A stretch of 64,000 nt of DNA from Bryoerythrophyllum caledonicum. Taxonomy: Eukaryota > Streptophyta > Bryopsida > Pottiales > Pottiaceae. The DNA lies in assembly GCA_963971425.1 (NCBI GenBank), contig OZ020525.1:15878187-15942186 (forward strand), written 5' to 3'. The notes under the pieces were generated by a model. The model had not been told where the DNA came from. It saw only the letters and a program-made list of their open reading frames with translations, and searched no databases. Positions 11,474 to 23,519 of the stretch are shown in pieces. How positions within the stretch are numbered: the first letter of the stretch is position 1; each line of letters starts with the position of its first letter. Made by a program: the position numbers and the translations under genes.

Positions 11474-14400
11474 ATGTGGGGATCCACGGGTGCTAAGGGA
11501 ATTAAGATTGGCGAGTTCCCCAATGTACACACCAACATTAGGTGTGGATTTTTAAGTGTGACAGAGTGCGGCTTTGTGAGCTTTACGGGTGTCAAAGATT
11601 TGGACCCTGTATATAGAAAATTTGTGAAAAAGATGGAGAAAAATCTAAAAAAGATGAAGGTTTTAGAAGAAGATGAGACTATTTCTGGTATTTATGAAGA
11701 GAATGGAATGCCAGATGATATCTTGCAGACTTTGCAAGATCTAAAAACAAACACGGATGCGGAGGGAGCTACTCATTGCTTTGTCAATGTGCATACAAGT
11801 GCAATGTATCATGAGATTTCCACAGCAATAACAAGCTTTGATAGTTCAAGAATTGATGGGCAGAGACCGGAAGCTTCAGTTCATACAAGATACAAGACTG
11901 TGGCCAAGAAGGTGAAGCCAGTGGCTACTCAGCTACCACCTGACACTGATGATCATATCAGACAAGCTGAGAAAGAGCCAAGTTTGAGAGAAGCAAGGAG
12001 GATTGGACACAAGTTCACCAAAGAGACTTTGGCAAACTTGAAGATTGGTGGAGATGATTTTTTAACTGAGCCGGAGAAGAAGAAATTTCAAGATATGCTT
12101 TCGAAGCATGGAAAGGCCTTTGCTTCTTCGCCAGATGAGATTGGATGTGTACATCCAACTATTGTGGCACCAATGGTTATTTTTACGGTACCGCATGTAC
12201 CATGGGATTTGAAGCCTATACCTGTGCCTAGAGCTCTACTTCCGAAGCTTGTAGAGTTGCTCAAAGAAAAGACACGCATGGGCATACTTGAACCTTCAAT
12301 GGCTCCATATTCAAATCGATGGTTCACAGTGCCAAAGAAATCGGGAGCATTGAGGTTCATTCAAGATATGCAGCCAGCAAATGGAGTGACAATCAGAAAC
12401 AAGGGCTCAGGGCCTATTGTTGATGAAGTAGCTGAAGCATTTGAGGGGCATGCAATTTATTCCATTGGAGATCTATACTCTGGTTATGATCAATTTCAAC
12501 TAGCTGCTGAGAGCAGAGATTTAACAACCATGAAGACTCCACTTGGATTAGTGCGCATGTGTACATTGCCTCAAGGTGCTACCAACTCGGTGGCACATAT
12601 GTAGAGCGCCATGAATCAAATCCTAAGAGACTTTGTGCCTGAGAAAACCATACCTTTTGTGGATGACATTCCCATGAAGGGGTGCGAGGAGAAAGGAAGA
12701 GACTTAACCATTCAAGATGATGGTTGCAGAGCCTTTGTGAGTAATCATATTGAAGATGTAGCCAAAATCTTGAACAAATTGGAGGAGGTCAATTTGACTC
12801 TCTCCATTGAGAAGTCCAAGTTTGGGGTTGATGAGATTTTGGTGGTTGGACACTTATGTGGTTCTTATGGAAGAAAACCTAACCCTGAGAAGGTGGATGC
12901 TATTGGGAGAATGAAGGCCTGTAGCAATATCACTGAAGTAAAGAGGTTTTTAGGAGCATGCGTTTTCTATCAAATTTGGATCCCTCATTTTGCTCATATA
13001 TCAGAACCTCTTTACAAGCTATTGCGCAAGAGAAACAAATTTGTTTGGCAGCGTGAGCAAGACCGAGCTATGATGGAGCTGAAGAGAATCTTGGAATCAC
13101 CATCGGTTCTTAAACAAGTGAGTTATACTTGTGGAAGACCGGTGATTGTAACTGTTGATACGAATCCAATTGCAATTGGATGGGCTGTTGGACAGGATGA
13201 TGAAGAAGGGAATAGATTTGCTATCCGATTTAGAGCAAGGATCTTGACAGAGCGGCAGAGGGTTTACCCACAAGTAAAAAGAGAACTTTGGGGTGCCCTT
13301 ACTGCTCTAAAAGCGGACAGAAACTACTTGATTGGTGCGGAGGTAGTTTTAGAAACTGACTGCTTGCCTTTGCTGGGGATGATAACAAATTGTTCTTCAC
13401 CAGACATTGCGATGCTGCGCTGGATAGCCTACATCAAGTCTTTGAACCCTGTTCTTGTTCACATTGAAGGCAGAAAGAATTCTGTAGCGGATATGTTGTC
13501 TAGAGCAAGGTATTTCAATGAAGAAGAGATGATGGCTTATGAACATGGTGAAGAATTGTTACACGGAGGCTATGTGATGAACATAGATGGTGAAAGTTCG
13601 TCTACTAGAGCATTGCCTTTCAAGTCTGAGTTGTACGAAGGAAAGCTGAGAGATATTGGGCTCTACTTGAGCACAATGGAGCGACAAAGAAGTTGGATGG
13701 ATAAGACATTCAAAGACATCAGACATCAGTCTTATGGATATCTGTTGAAAGATGGATTTCTATGGAAGAGGGCAAAAAGAGCTAGTGAAGTGCCGTTAAG
13801 AGTAGTGGGAGACTCTGAAACCAAGACCCAAGTTCTACAAGAGTTTCATGATACACTTTGGGCTGGTCACAGAGGAGTGTGGGCCACGTATACAAAAATT
13901 AAAGAGAGATATTGGTGGAAAGGGCTATATAAAGATGTTGAAGAGTATGTAGCTTCCTGTGCAGTATGCCAATTACAATCCAAGGTGCGGCACAGAGACG
14001 AATTACATCCCACTTACCCCGTTGCAATCCATTTTCAATGGATGATTGATTTGGTTGCCATGCCAAGTGCAATGTGGGGAATGAGATACCTTGTTTTGGC
14101 CCGGGAAGAGCTCTCAAACTTTGTCGAAGGAAGGGCTTTGAGGACCAAGGCAACAGAGAATGTGTGCCGATTTATACTTGAAGACATTTTTAGTCGGTAT
14201 GGGAGTATTGGTCGGATGAGAGCTGACAGAGGAGAATTGAATGCTAGTGAAGCCAAAGAATTCTTCAAGCGATATGGTGTGCAGTTGAAGCTGACTACGG
14301 CTTACAATCCTGAGGCCAACGGCAAAATTGAGAGAGGTCATCCTCCAATCATTCATGCTCTAGTCAAGGCCTGCAAAGGAAAACCTAGTGTGTGGCCGAA

Positions 14401-15034
14401 ACTACTTCCATTTGCTCTATGGGCTGATAGAACCACACATAGTACTGTGACTGGTTACATGCCTGTGGAGCTTATGCATGGTCAGAAGCCAATGATGCCA
14501 GGGGAAGCAAACATTCCTACAGGGATGTTTCTTTCATGGGAGGACGGAATTACCAGAGAAAGGTTGTTAGAACTTCGCATTCAACAACTTGAAAGATTGC
14601 CTGAGGACCTGGAGGTGGCATTGGAAAAATTTAAGACTGCAAGGCTTAGCAACAAAGAGCGCTTTGACAAAACACACCGGCTGAGGGTGAAGAAAATTGA
14701 AGAAGGTGATTGGGTACTTGTCTTTGATAGTACCTTGGAACACCAATACAGTACAATGCGTAAATTTGCCAAAAGATGGTTTGGACCCTATGTTGTGGTC
14801 AAAGTCTATGAAAATGGCACTTATTCACTTCGGGAATTAGACGGGACTCTTCTGCGTGTACCAATAGCTGGAAAGAGGATCAAAGCATTCAGAAGAAGAG
14901 ATGGCAGATTCAATGATGAGGACTTGAATAGCTTCATGATCCCAGACCAAGATACAGAGGAAGATGAGACCGAAGAAGATCATGAAACATTCGAAGATGC
15001 ACTACACGATCACCAAGATAATGAAGAGCCCTGA
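11474..15034 (+). pseudogene. Pol of array copy 2, interrupted by an amber codon in RT
   Basis: Same reading frame and domain order as 3032-6592, and its protein segments are identical to those of copy 1. The in-frame TAG is at 12602-12604, between RT motif B and the FVDD catalytic pair, so an unsuppressed ribosome would make an RT without its active-site aspartates. RNase H, integrase and the GPY module follow intact in 12611-15034. Confidence 0.93.
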
Positions 15035-15065
15035 GTTTGGCACATACCAGAGGATGTGCAGGTTT

Positions 15066-15077
15066 AGAGGAGGTGAA
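15066..15077 (+). promoter_or_regulatory. Polypurine tract, copy 2
   Basis: AGAGGAGGTGAA directly before the proposed start of LTR 3. Confidence 0.65.
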
Positions 15078-17391
15078 TGTCCTGATGTAAATATTTTCAG
15101 TGTATAAAATATTTACTTGTTTACCTTTTTAGAAAGATCTTTGATTAGAAGGACGAAAGTTATTGGTGACGCTTCCAGTAGCTTCAAGGTGACGCTTATT
15201 GCTCATGGAATTGTTTAAAAGGCGAAAGCCGTAAACAATATTCACCAATTCGAAGTATTCCTTTACGTTCTTAGAGTTTGCGTTTGGATTTGAAGTTCGA
15301 ACTAATATGTCGAACTGGAGGGTTTTTATGGAGTCACAAGATCTAGAGTCTGAACCGGAGGAAGATTTACAGCTTTCCTTGTCTCAGTTGCCAATTCAAC
15401 CATCCCACCCGGCGGTTTCTTCACCATTGTCATTTCACCCGCAAGATGAAGCTGGATCTTCTCGTCCGCTAAAGCAGCCTCGTGTTGAGCAGCGTTGGCA
15501 TGGTAATCTCCAAAAGGACGCGCGTATTTTAGTAATCTTACTTCAAACTGGATGTGTTGAACCGGGCACCCGTGAAGTGACATTTGAAGGCAGTTTCGAG
15601 GGCCTGAACGAAGACCATTATTTCTGTATACCTAGGCCAATCGAGCTAAGCACTGGCCACCATCGTTGGTTAGAAGGGCCAGTGAATCCTTTGACAAAGA
15701 CTCAACGTGCAGATTACATTGCAAGTACTATCAAGCGCATCCTCAAGTTCTTGCAGATGGAGTAGCACTGTTCTTTGACTTTAGTTTTTACCTCTACTTG
15801 TTTTTTATTGAAACTTTGTACTAAATTTTTGTGTTTTGTGTTTCATTTGAATGTTAAAAGTTAAAAGATGGTAGATAGAGGGTAGTTTACCTCCTAGTTA
15901 GAACTCTAAAGGTTTGTTGACCTTTAAAGATAAGTAGATACTTATCTTTTGAGTTTTCCTAGAGCCAATGGGTGTTTTGAGGCCCATGTGATATGCACAT
16001 GGGCTGATCTTATCCACCTTAGGGGTCTAGAGGGTAGGTAGGCATCTTCTCTCTCCCTCCTAGTCGGGTTTTGGGGGAAAAAGGAGTTAGTGTGCTTTGA
16101 GAGAAAGTGTGTGTGTGTGTGTAGAGAGCCGAGAGTTTGATGGGCGAGAACTCTGGTTGTAAGCAATTTTTTTGAATGAAATTTTGAGGATTTCTTCCTC
16201 TTTGAGATGCGCTTCCAGAGAGATTATTTTCGCTTGATTTGGAGTTGTGGGCAAAAAGTTACAAGCGTGTGAGTGGAGGAGGGTCTGCTGCCACCCAACG
16301 AAGAGGAGCAGAGATTCGGGCGGCCACCAAAGTTTGTAGTTTTTGCGTCTTTCTTTGAAAATTTCAGGAATTATAGAACTTTTGTTTTGCTTTCCATAAA
16401 CTTATCATTCAAGTTGATTAGAGTTGAATTGCAAAAGTTATAAAGGTTTGAAATTGTGAAGACCCGAGGCCATCCATTGAGAGGGCAGAGGTTTCAACAA
16501 GCCATAACTTTTGGACAGTAGTTTAGAATGGTTTGAGATTTGGAAGGTGTGTGCACCATTGTTATAGCTCTCCAAAAAGCTATTACAATTAAGATTTGGA
16601 GTTTTGAAGAAGAAGTTATGAGCGATTGAATTTTTGGAAGGGCGGAACTTTGAACTCACATAACTTTCGGACAGTAGTTTAGAATGATTTGAAATTTGGA
16701 GGAGTGTTAGTTATTTGTGTTAGCTTTCCAGAAAGTTATTAAACTTAGTAGTTGGAGTTTTGAGTCATCTGTGGCACTTGTTTGAAGGTTACAGCCTTGA
16801 TGGAAATTTTTCCATTGTGTTTTTGAACATTTCTTTTGAGTTTCTTAGTGTTTTTGAACACTTGAAGACTTGAAGACTTGAAGACTAGAAGATAAGAAGA
16901 CATGAAGACTCGTGTGTTGTGGCTTGTGGCTTGTTACTCCTAGCCGGATTTGGAGGCTCGTTGTCTTTTTTTTGTTATTCCCAGCCGGATTTGGAGGCTA
17001 GTTCTTTTCAATTCTGCTTCGTAAATTTTGTTGCGGCGAAGTGGGGTTGATCACCCACACGGTCGTATTTATGTTGTTCCCACCGGTGAGGCGCGATTGC
17101 TGGTCACCGTGGGTTTGAATTTTAGGAGCCAATCTTTCGGACGGTTTCAGCTTGTGGTCTGGCCGTCCCGTTTTACCCGTCCGAGGCCGTGGGTTCTTAT
17201 CACCTTACCTTTACCCTAAACCCGTTTAGAGCCACCACAAGATAGGCCAACGGGGAGCTGTTTGAAGAGTCGAAGAGATGAAGATATGAAGATTTGAAAA
17301 ATTGAAGACACGACTGGACTCTCCTGCCATCTATTCCGGTTGCAGCCAGATTCCCCGTGAATTCTCAAAGCGCTCCCCTCTCTACACGACA
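15078..17391 (+). repeat. LTR 3 (complete), shared by array copies 2 and 3
   Basis: Same boundaries and contents as LTR 2. It has A at the position equivalent to 409, like LTR 1 and unlike LTRs 2 and 4. The alternating A/G/A/G state along the array fits exchange by unit-length recombination rather than a simple linear history. Confidence 0.75.
15307..15765 (+). CDS. 152-aa ORF inside LTR 3, function unknown
   Basis: Identical in protein sequence to the ORF at 6865-7323; see that entry for composition and context. Confidence 0.5.
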   Translation: MSNWRVFMESQDLESEPEEDLQLSLSQLPIQPSHPAVSSPLSFHPQDEAGSSRPLKQPRVEQRWHGNLQKDARILVILLQTGCVEPGTREVTFEGSFEGLNEDHYFCIPRPIELSTGHHRWLEGPVNPLTKTQRADYIASTIKRILKFLQME

Positions 17392-17393
17392 TT

Positions 17394-17411
17394 TGGTGCT
17401 TCCACTGAGAG
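17394..17411 (+). promoter_or_regulatory. Primer-binding site, copy 3
   Basis: Identical to 510-527. Confidence 0.75.
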
Positions 17412-17429
17412 AGCTTTGAGGCAACTGGT

Positions 17430-19901
17430 GTGGTTGTTGGTATGGGAGACTCCGAAGGAGCTGCCGGTGGCGGTGGAGGACGTACCGGTGGAGTTCAATT
17501 GCCGATGGAGGACATTTTGGGGGCATTGGCCCTGTTCATGGAGCAGCATAGAGCGAATCAAGGTGGACAAAGTGCCACCAAGGCTCTGAAGGCTGTTGTT
17601 TCCAAGATTGGAAGGTTCAACGGCAAGAACATTTCCAAATTCTTGCGAATGTACATTTATGAGATGGAGGTGCATCAAGTTGGAGACAATCAAATGATGC
17701 ACACATTTGACATGGCGGTTGTACCTGATATTCGTGACAGGGTGCAAGAGATTCGAGAGTTGGTCATCTCGTGGGCAAATTTTGTTGAGCGACTTCGAGA
17801 TGAGTATTTCGATGAAGACTCGGAGAGGATGACCAAGCGATCTTTCTTGGAATGGATTGAGCAACGGCCCGGGAACACTATGGGTCCCAACGAGTTGTTG
17901 AGAGACTTTGAAAAGAAATTTGGCCAGTTACCTTTGGCAGAAAGGCGTCTTCTTGAATCCAGGAAGACTGAGCTTTTCCTTCAAGCAACTGATGCTGCAC
18001 TTGAAGACCGACTTCTTCTACTTCTCGGAGATCGGACTACAGAAGGTGGTTTTACAAACGATTGGAGGAGAGTTGAAGAGACAGTAATTCTTTTGGCCAA
18101 ACAACGACGTGTGAGGTCAAGAGGAGAAGAAACAAAAATTGATTCTGAGCCTATTCATATACCAAAGTCTCCTAAGGTGTCTTTTGCTCCATCACCGTCA
18201 ACGAATCTGGGCTCTACCTCGAAGACCACTAAGACCACGGATGGAAATGCTCTTGATGAACTTATCAAGGGTTTCCGCGAGTTAAGGGTGGAATTTTGTG
18301 AATTGAAGAAAGCCAGAGGAGCTTCATCTTCTCAGCCACCTGAAAGTGCAAGAAAATATTCAAGAAGGTGTGTTTGGTGCAATGAGGAGATTGATCATAG
18401 TCTCAGGGGCTGTGCATCCTACGAAGAGGCACTCAAGAATGTTCTTGTCTTCTACAAAGACGGGAAAATTCACGATGCCTCTACTGGCTCTCCAATGGGG
18501 ACCAATTATGGGAGAGGAGGAATGAAGAAGCTCATGGAAGACAAGACAACAAGATCAAGCTATGTTCAAATGCATGAGACTGATTCATATCACATTCAAG
18601 TGGATCAACACTCAATTGGTGTTTTCAATGCTCAAAAACAAGTGTTGATGAAGAGAGGAGCTCAAGCCATCAGAAAGGCAACTGGGTGGGAAGATCCTGT
18701 GGATGCAAGTAGCATCATGGCTTTTATGAATGAAGAGAAAGACTATGATGAGTTGCACGCAGCCTCTGTCGAGGAAAAGCGTGTAAGATTTGATGCTGAC
18801 GATGGTGTTGAGCCAGAAGCAAAGAGAAGATCTCCGATGCAAAATGAGCCTGCAAAGGAGATGAGAAAGAGGGTTCCTACACGTTCAAAGCCATCGGACC
18901 CTAGTACTGAGCGCCCTAGTGATGCACCATTACCAAAAGAATGGTGGGAGAAGAATAAAGAGAAAGAGAAGGATGGACCAAACAGGCAATCCAGTGACAG
19001 TAAAAGAGGAGAAGAGAAAGGAGACTCCAACAAGGCCAAGGGAAAGGCACCTGCCTATAAGCTTCAGTCAGACATTGAGACTTCCATTGATCTGAAGGGA
19101 GTATTGGAGGAAAGGATTTTGGATGCCAAAATCGAATTCACTTTGAGGGAAGCACTTGGTATAGCCAAGAAAGATTTCCATGAGCTGATTAGTGACATCA
19201 TTAAGCGAAAGCGGCAGATGACAGCTGAGACTGTAATGATCAGAGCTTTGGACACTCACATGACCAAAGATGAAGAAACCGAGATTGGCGAGGTATTTGC
19301 CATGATGAGTGAATCAGTGGTTGAAGAAGAAGAAGATCTTCGGGAGGAAGCGCGAACCTTTGAGTTCTCGTACGATCAAATGATGAGGACGGAGAACGAA
19401 GAAAGAACGGAGTTTGATTTACCGTTCTGGACTAGGGCCACCACTGAGACGAAGATAAAGCTCGGAGGGGTGGATGACCACATTTTAGCTCTTGTTGATC
19501 ATGGTTCTGAGATCAACATTATATCTCGGAGTGTCTATGAAAGGGGCAAATGGCCGATTGATACGGACCATGGGTGGATTATGAGAGCAGCCAATAGCGG
19601 ACGGACCCGGCTGCATGGAGCTTGCCCAGCAGTACTCACGAAGATTGGAGATGTGGAGGTTGAGCAAAACTTCTTTGTTCAAAACCTTAGCGCCTATCCG
19701 ATAATTTTGGGCCAACCATTTATCACCGCTTCACGAATGGAGACCAAGGTGTTGGATGACGGGTCTCATTATGCCCGGATTCGAAGTGTTGATGGAAAGA
19801 GGTCAGTGCAGTTCTTAACGGTGAGGCTTGACAATGAGAGGCATCGGCTTCAACTCAGAGAGATCCCTCTACCAACTTCTACGAACTTTCCGGATTTCTA
19901 A
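17430..19901 (+). CDS. Gag-protease polyprotein of array copy 3, intact (823 aa)
   Basis: Structural protein and aspartic protease of a Ty3/gypsy element. Residues 1-25 are Gly-rich, and 26-230 look like the helical capsid region. A zinc knuckle follows with C314, C317, H323 and C328 (CX2CX5HX4C, one residue longer than the usual CX2CX4HX4C). Residues 450-545 are charged and low-complexity. A helical segment at 550-600 resembles one seen before the protease in fungal gypsy elements. The protease has catalytic D690 in LVDHGSE (usually DTGS or DSGS; here His follows Asp) and the ILGQPF flap-partner motif at 759-764. The ATG at 17430 is the first in frame and lies 38 bases after the LTR. It is the only one of the three copies with Arg137 instead of a stop. 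It ends at TAA 19899-19901, with pol in the -1 frame. Confidence 0.9.
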   Translation: MVVGMGDSEGAAGGGGGRTGGVQLPMEDILGALALFMEQHRANQGGQSATKALKAVVSKIGRFNGKNISKFLRMYIYEMEVHQVGDNQMMHTFDMAVVPDIRDRVQEIRELVISWANFVERLRDEYFDEDSERMTKRSFLEWIEQRPGNTMGPNELLRDFEKKFGQLPLAERRLLESRKTELFLQATDAALEDRLLLLLGDRTTEGGFTNDWRRVEETVILLAKQRRVRSRGEETKIDSEPIHIPKSPKVSFAPSPSTNLGSTSKTTKTTDGNALDELIKGFRELRVEFCELKKARGASSSQPPESARKYSRRCVWCNEEIDHSLRGCASYEEALKNVLVFYKDGKIHDASTGSPMGTNYGRGGMKKLMEDKTTRSSYVQMHETDSYHIQVDQHSIGVFNAQKQVLMKRGAQAIRKATGWEDPVDASSIMAFMNEEKDYDELHAASVEEKRVRFDADDGVEPEAKRRSPMQNEPAKEMRKRVPTRSKPSDPSTERPSDAPLPKEWWEKNKEKEKDGPNRQSSDSKRGEEKGDSNKAKGKAPAYKLQSDIETSIDLKGVLEERILDAKIEFTLREALGIAKKDFHELISDIIKRKRQMTAETVMIRALDTHMTKDEETEIGEVFAMMSESVVEEEEDLREEARTFEFSYDQMMRTENEERTEFDLPFWTRATTETKIKLGGVDDHILALVDHGSEINIISRSVYERGKWPIDTDHGWIMRAANSGRTRLHGACPAVLTKIGDVEVEQNFFVQNLSAYPIILGQPFITASRMETKVLDDGSHYARIRSVDGKRSVQFLTVRLDNERHRLQLREIPLPTSTNFPDF

Positions 19902-19915
19902 AGGGCACACGTGGG

Positions 19916-22900
19916 ATGTGGGGATCCACGGGTGCTAAGGGAATTAAGATTGGCGAGTTCCCCAATGTACACACCAACATTAGGTGTGGATTTTTAAGTG
20001 TGACAGAGTGCGGCTTTGTGAGCTTTACGGGTGTCAAAGATTTGGACCCTGTATATAGAAAATTTGTGAAAAAGATGGAGAAAAATCTAAAAAAGATGAA
20101 GGTTTTAGAAGAAGATGAGACTATTTCTGGTATTTATGAAGAGAATGGAATGCCAGATGATATCTTGCAGACTTTGCAAGATCTAAAAACAAACACGGAT
20201 GCGGAGGGAGCTACTCATTGCTTTGTCAATGTGCATACAAGTGCAATGTATCATGAGATTTCCACAGCAATAACAAGCTTTGATAGTTCAAGAATTGATG
20301 GGCAGAGACCGGAAGCTTCAGTTCATACAAGATACAAGACTGTGGCCAAGAAGGTGAAGCCAGTGGCTACTCAGCTACCACCTGACACTGATGATCATAT
20401 CAGACAAGCTGAGAAAGAGCCAAGTTTGAGAGAAGCAAGGAGGATTGGACACAAGTTCACCAAAGAGACTTTGGCAAACTTGAAGATTGGTGGAGATGAT
20501 TTTTTAACTGAGCCGGAGAAGAAGAAATTTCAAGATATGCTTTCGAAGCATGGAAAGGCCTTTGCTTCTTCGCCAGATGAGATTGGATGTGTACATCCAA
20601 CTATTGTGGCACCAATGGTTATTTTTACGGTACCGCATGTACCATGGGATTTGAAGCCTATACCTGTGCCTAGAGCTCTACTTCCGAAGCTTGTAGAGTT
20701 GCTCAAAGAAAAGACACGCATGGGCATACTTGAACCTTCAATGGCTCCATATTCAAATCGATGGTTCACAGTGCCAAAGAAATCGGGAGCATTGAGGTTC
20801 ATTCAAGATATGCAGCCAGCAAATGGAGTGACAATCAGAAACAAGGGCTCAGGGCCTATTGTTGATGAAGTAGCTGAAGCATTTGAGGGGCATGCAATTT
20901 ATTCCATTGGAGATCTATACTCTGGTTATGATCAATTTCAACTAGCTGCTGAGAGCAGAGATTTAACAACCATGAAGACTCCACTTGGATTAGTGCGCAT
21001 GTGTACATTGCCTCAAGGTGCTACCAACTCGGTGGCACATATGTAGAGCGCCATGAATCAAATCCTAAGAGACTTTGTGCCTGAGAAAACCATACCTTTT
21101 GTGGATGACATTCCCATGAAGGGGTGCGAGGAGAAAGGAAGAGACTTAACCATTCAAGATGATGGTTGCAGAGCCTTTGTGAGTAATCATATTGAAAATG
21201 TAGCCAAAATCTTGAACAAATTGGAGGAGGTCAATTTGACTCTCTCCATTGAGAAGTCCAAGTTTGGGGTTGATGAGATTTTGGTGGTTGGACACTTATG
21301 TGGTTCTTATGGAAGAAAACCTAACCCTGAGAAGGTGGATGCTATTGGGAGAATGAAGGCCTGTAGCAATATCACTGAAGTAAAGAGGTTTTTAGGAGCA
21401 TGCGTTTTCTATCAAATTTGGATCCCTCATTTTGCTCATATATCAGAACCTCTTTACAAGCTATTGCGCAAGAGAAACAAATTTGTTTGGCAGCGTGAGC
21501 AAGACCGAGCTATGATGGAGCTGAAGAGAATCTTGGAATCACCATCGGTTCTTAAACAAGTGAGTTATACTTGTGGAAGACCGGTGATTGTAACTGTTGA
21601 TACGAATCCAATTGCAATTGGATGGGCTGTTGGACAGGATGATGAAGAAGGGAATAGATTTGCTATCCGATTTGGAGCAAGGATCTTGACAGAGCGGCAG
21701 AGGGTTTACCCACAAGTAAAAAGAGAACTTTGGGGTGCCCTTACTGCTCTAAAAGCGGACAGAAACTACTTGATTGGTGCGGAGGTAGTTTTAGAAACTG
21801 ACTGCTTGCCTTTGCTGGGGATGATAACAAATTATTCTTCACCAGACATTGCGATGCTGCGCTGGATAGCCTACATCAAGTCTTTGAACCCTGTTCTTGT
21901 TCACATTGAAGGCAGAAAGAATTCTGTAGCGGATATGTTGTCTAGAGCAAGGTATTTCAATGAAGAAGAGATGATGGCTTATGAACATGGTGAAGAATTG
22001 TTACACGGAGGCTATGTGATGAACATAGATGGTGAAAGTTCGTCTACTAGAGCATTGCCTTTCAAGTCTGAGTTGTACGAAGGAAAGCTGAGAGATATTG
22101 GGCTCTACTTGAGCACAATGGAGCGACAAAGAAGTTGGATGGATAAGACATTCAAAGACATCAGACATCAGTCTTATGGATATCTGTTGAAAGATGGATT
22201 TCTATGGAAGAGGGCAAAAAGAGCTAGTGAAGTGCCGTTAAGAGTAGTGGGAGACTCTGAAACCAAGACCCAAGTTCTACAAGAGTTTCATGATACACTT
22301 TGGGCTGGTCACAGAGGAGTGTGGGCCACGTATACAAAAATTAAAGAGAGATATTGGTGGAAAGGGCTATATAAAGATGTTGAAGAGTATGTAGCTTCCT
22401 GTGCAGTATGCCAATTACAATCCAAGGTGCGGCACAGAGACGAATTACATCCCACTTACCCCGTTGCAATCCATTTTCAATGGATGATTGATTTGGTTGC
22501 CATGCCAAGTGCAATGTGGGGAATGAGATACCTTGTTTTGGCCCGGGAAGAGCTCTCAAACTTTGTCGAAGGAAGGGCTTTGAGGACCAAGGCAACAGAG
22601 AATGTGTGCCGATTTATACTTGAAGACATTTTTAGTCGGTATGGGAGTATTGGTCGGATGAGAGCTGACAGAGGAGAATTGAATGCTAGTGAAGCCAAAG
22701 AATTCTTCAAGCGATATGGTGTGCAGTTGAAGCTGACTACGGCTTACAATCCTGAGGCCAACGGCAAAATTGAGAGAGGTCATCCTCCAATCATTCATGC
22801 TCTAGTCAAGGCCTGCAAAGGAAAACCTAGTGTGTGGCCGAAACTACTTCCATTTGCTCTATGGGCTGATAGAACCACACATAGTACTGTGACTGGTTAC

Positions 22901-23476
22901 ATGCCTGTGGAGCTTATGCATGGTCAGAAGCCAATGATGCCAGGGGAAGCAAACATTCCTACAGGGATGTTTCTTTCATGGGAGGACGGAATTACCAGAG
23001 AAAGGTTGTTAGAACTTCGCATTCAACAACTTGAAAGATTGCCTGAGGACCTGGAGGTGGCATTGGAAAAATTTAAGACTGCAAGGCTTAGCAACAAAGA
23101 GCGCTTTGACAAAACACACCGGCTGAGGGTGAAGAAAATTGAAGAAGGTGATTGGGTACTTGTCTTTGATAGTACCTTGGAACACCAATACAGTACAATG
23201 CGTAAATTTGCCAAAAGATGGTTTGGACCCTATGTTGTGGTCAAAGTCTATGAAAATGGCACTTATTCACTTCGGGAATTAGACGGGACTCTTCTGCGTG
23301 TACCAATAGCTGGAAAGAGGATCAAAGCATTCAGAAGAAGAGATGGCAGATTCAATGATGAGGACTTGAATAGCTTCATGATCCCAGACCAAGATACAGA
23401 GGAAGATGAGACCGAAGAAGATCATGAAACATTCGAAGATGCACTACACGATCACCAAGATAATGAAGAGCCCTGA
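19916..23476 (+). pseudogene. Pol of array copy 3, interrupted by the same amber codon
   Basis: Domain order as at 3032-6592. TAG at 21044-21046 again separates RT motif B from FVDD. It differs from copies 1 and 2 at three residues of the second segment: Asn for Asp near residue 49, Gly for Arg near 208, and Tyr for Cys near 261. All three can be explained by single G/A changes. Even the copy with an intact gag therefore cannot make a full-length Pol without readthrough. Confidence 0.93.
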
Positions 23477-23507
23477 GTTTGGCACATACCAGAGGATGTG
23501 CAGGTTT

Positions 23508-23519
23508 AGAGGAGGTGAA
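23508..23519 (+). promoter_or_regulatory. Polypurine tract, copy 3
   Basis: AGAGGAGGTGAA directly before the proposed start of LTR 4. Confidence 0.65.
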
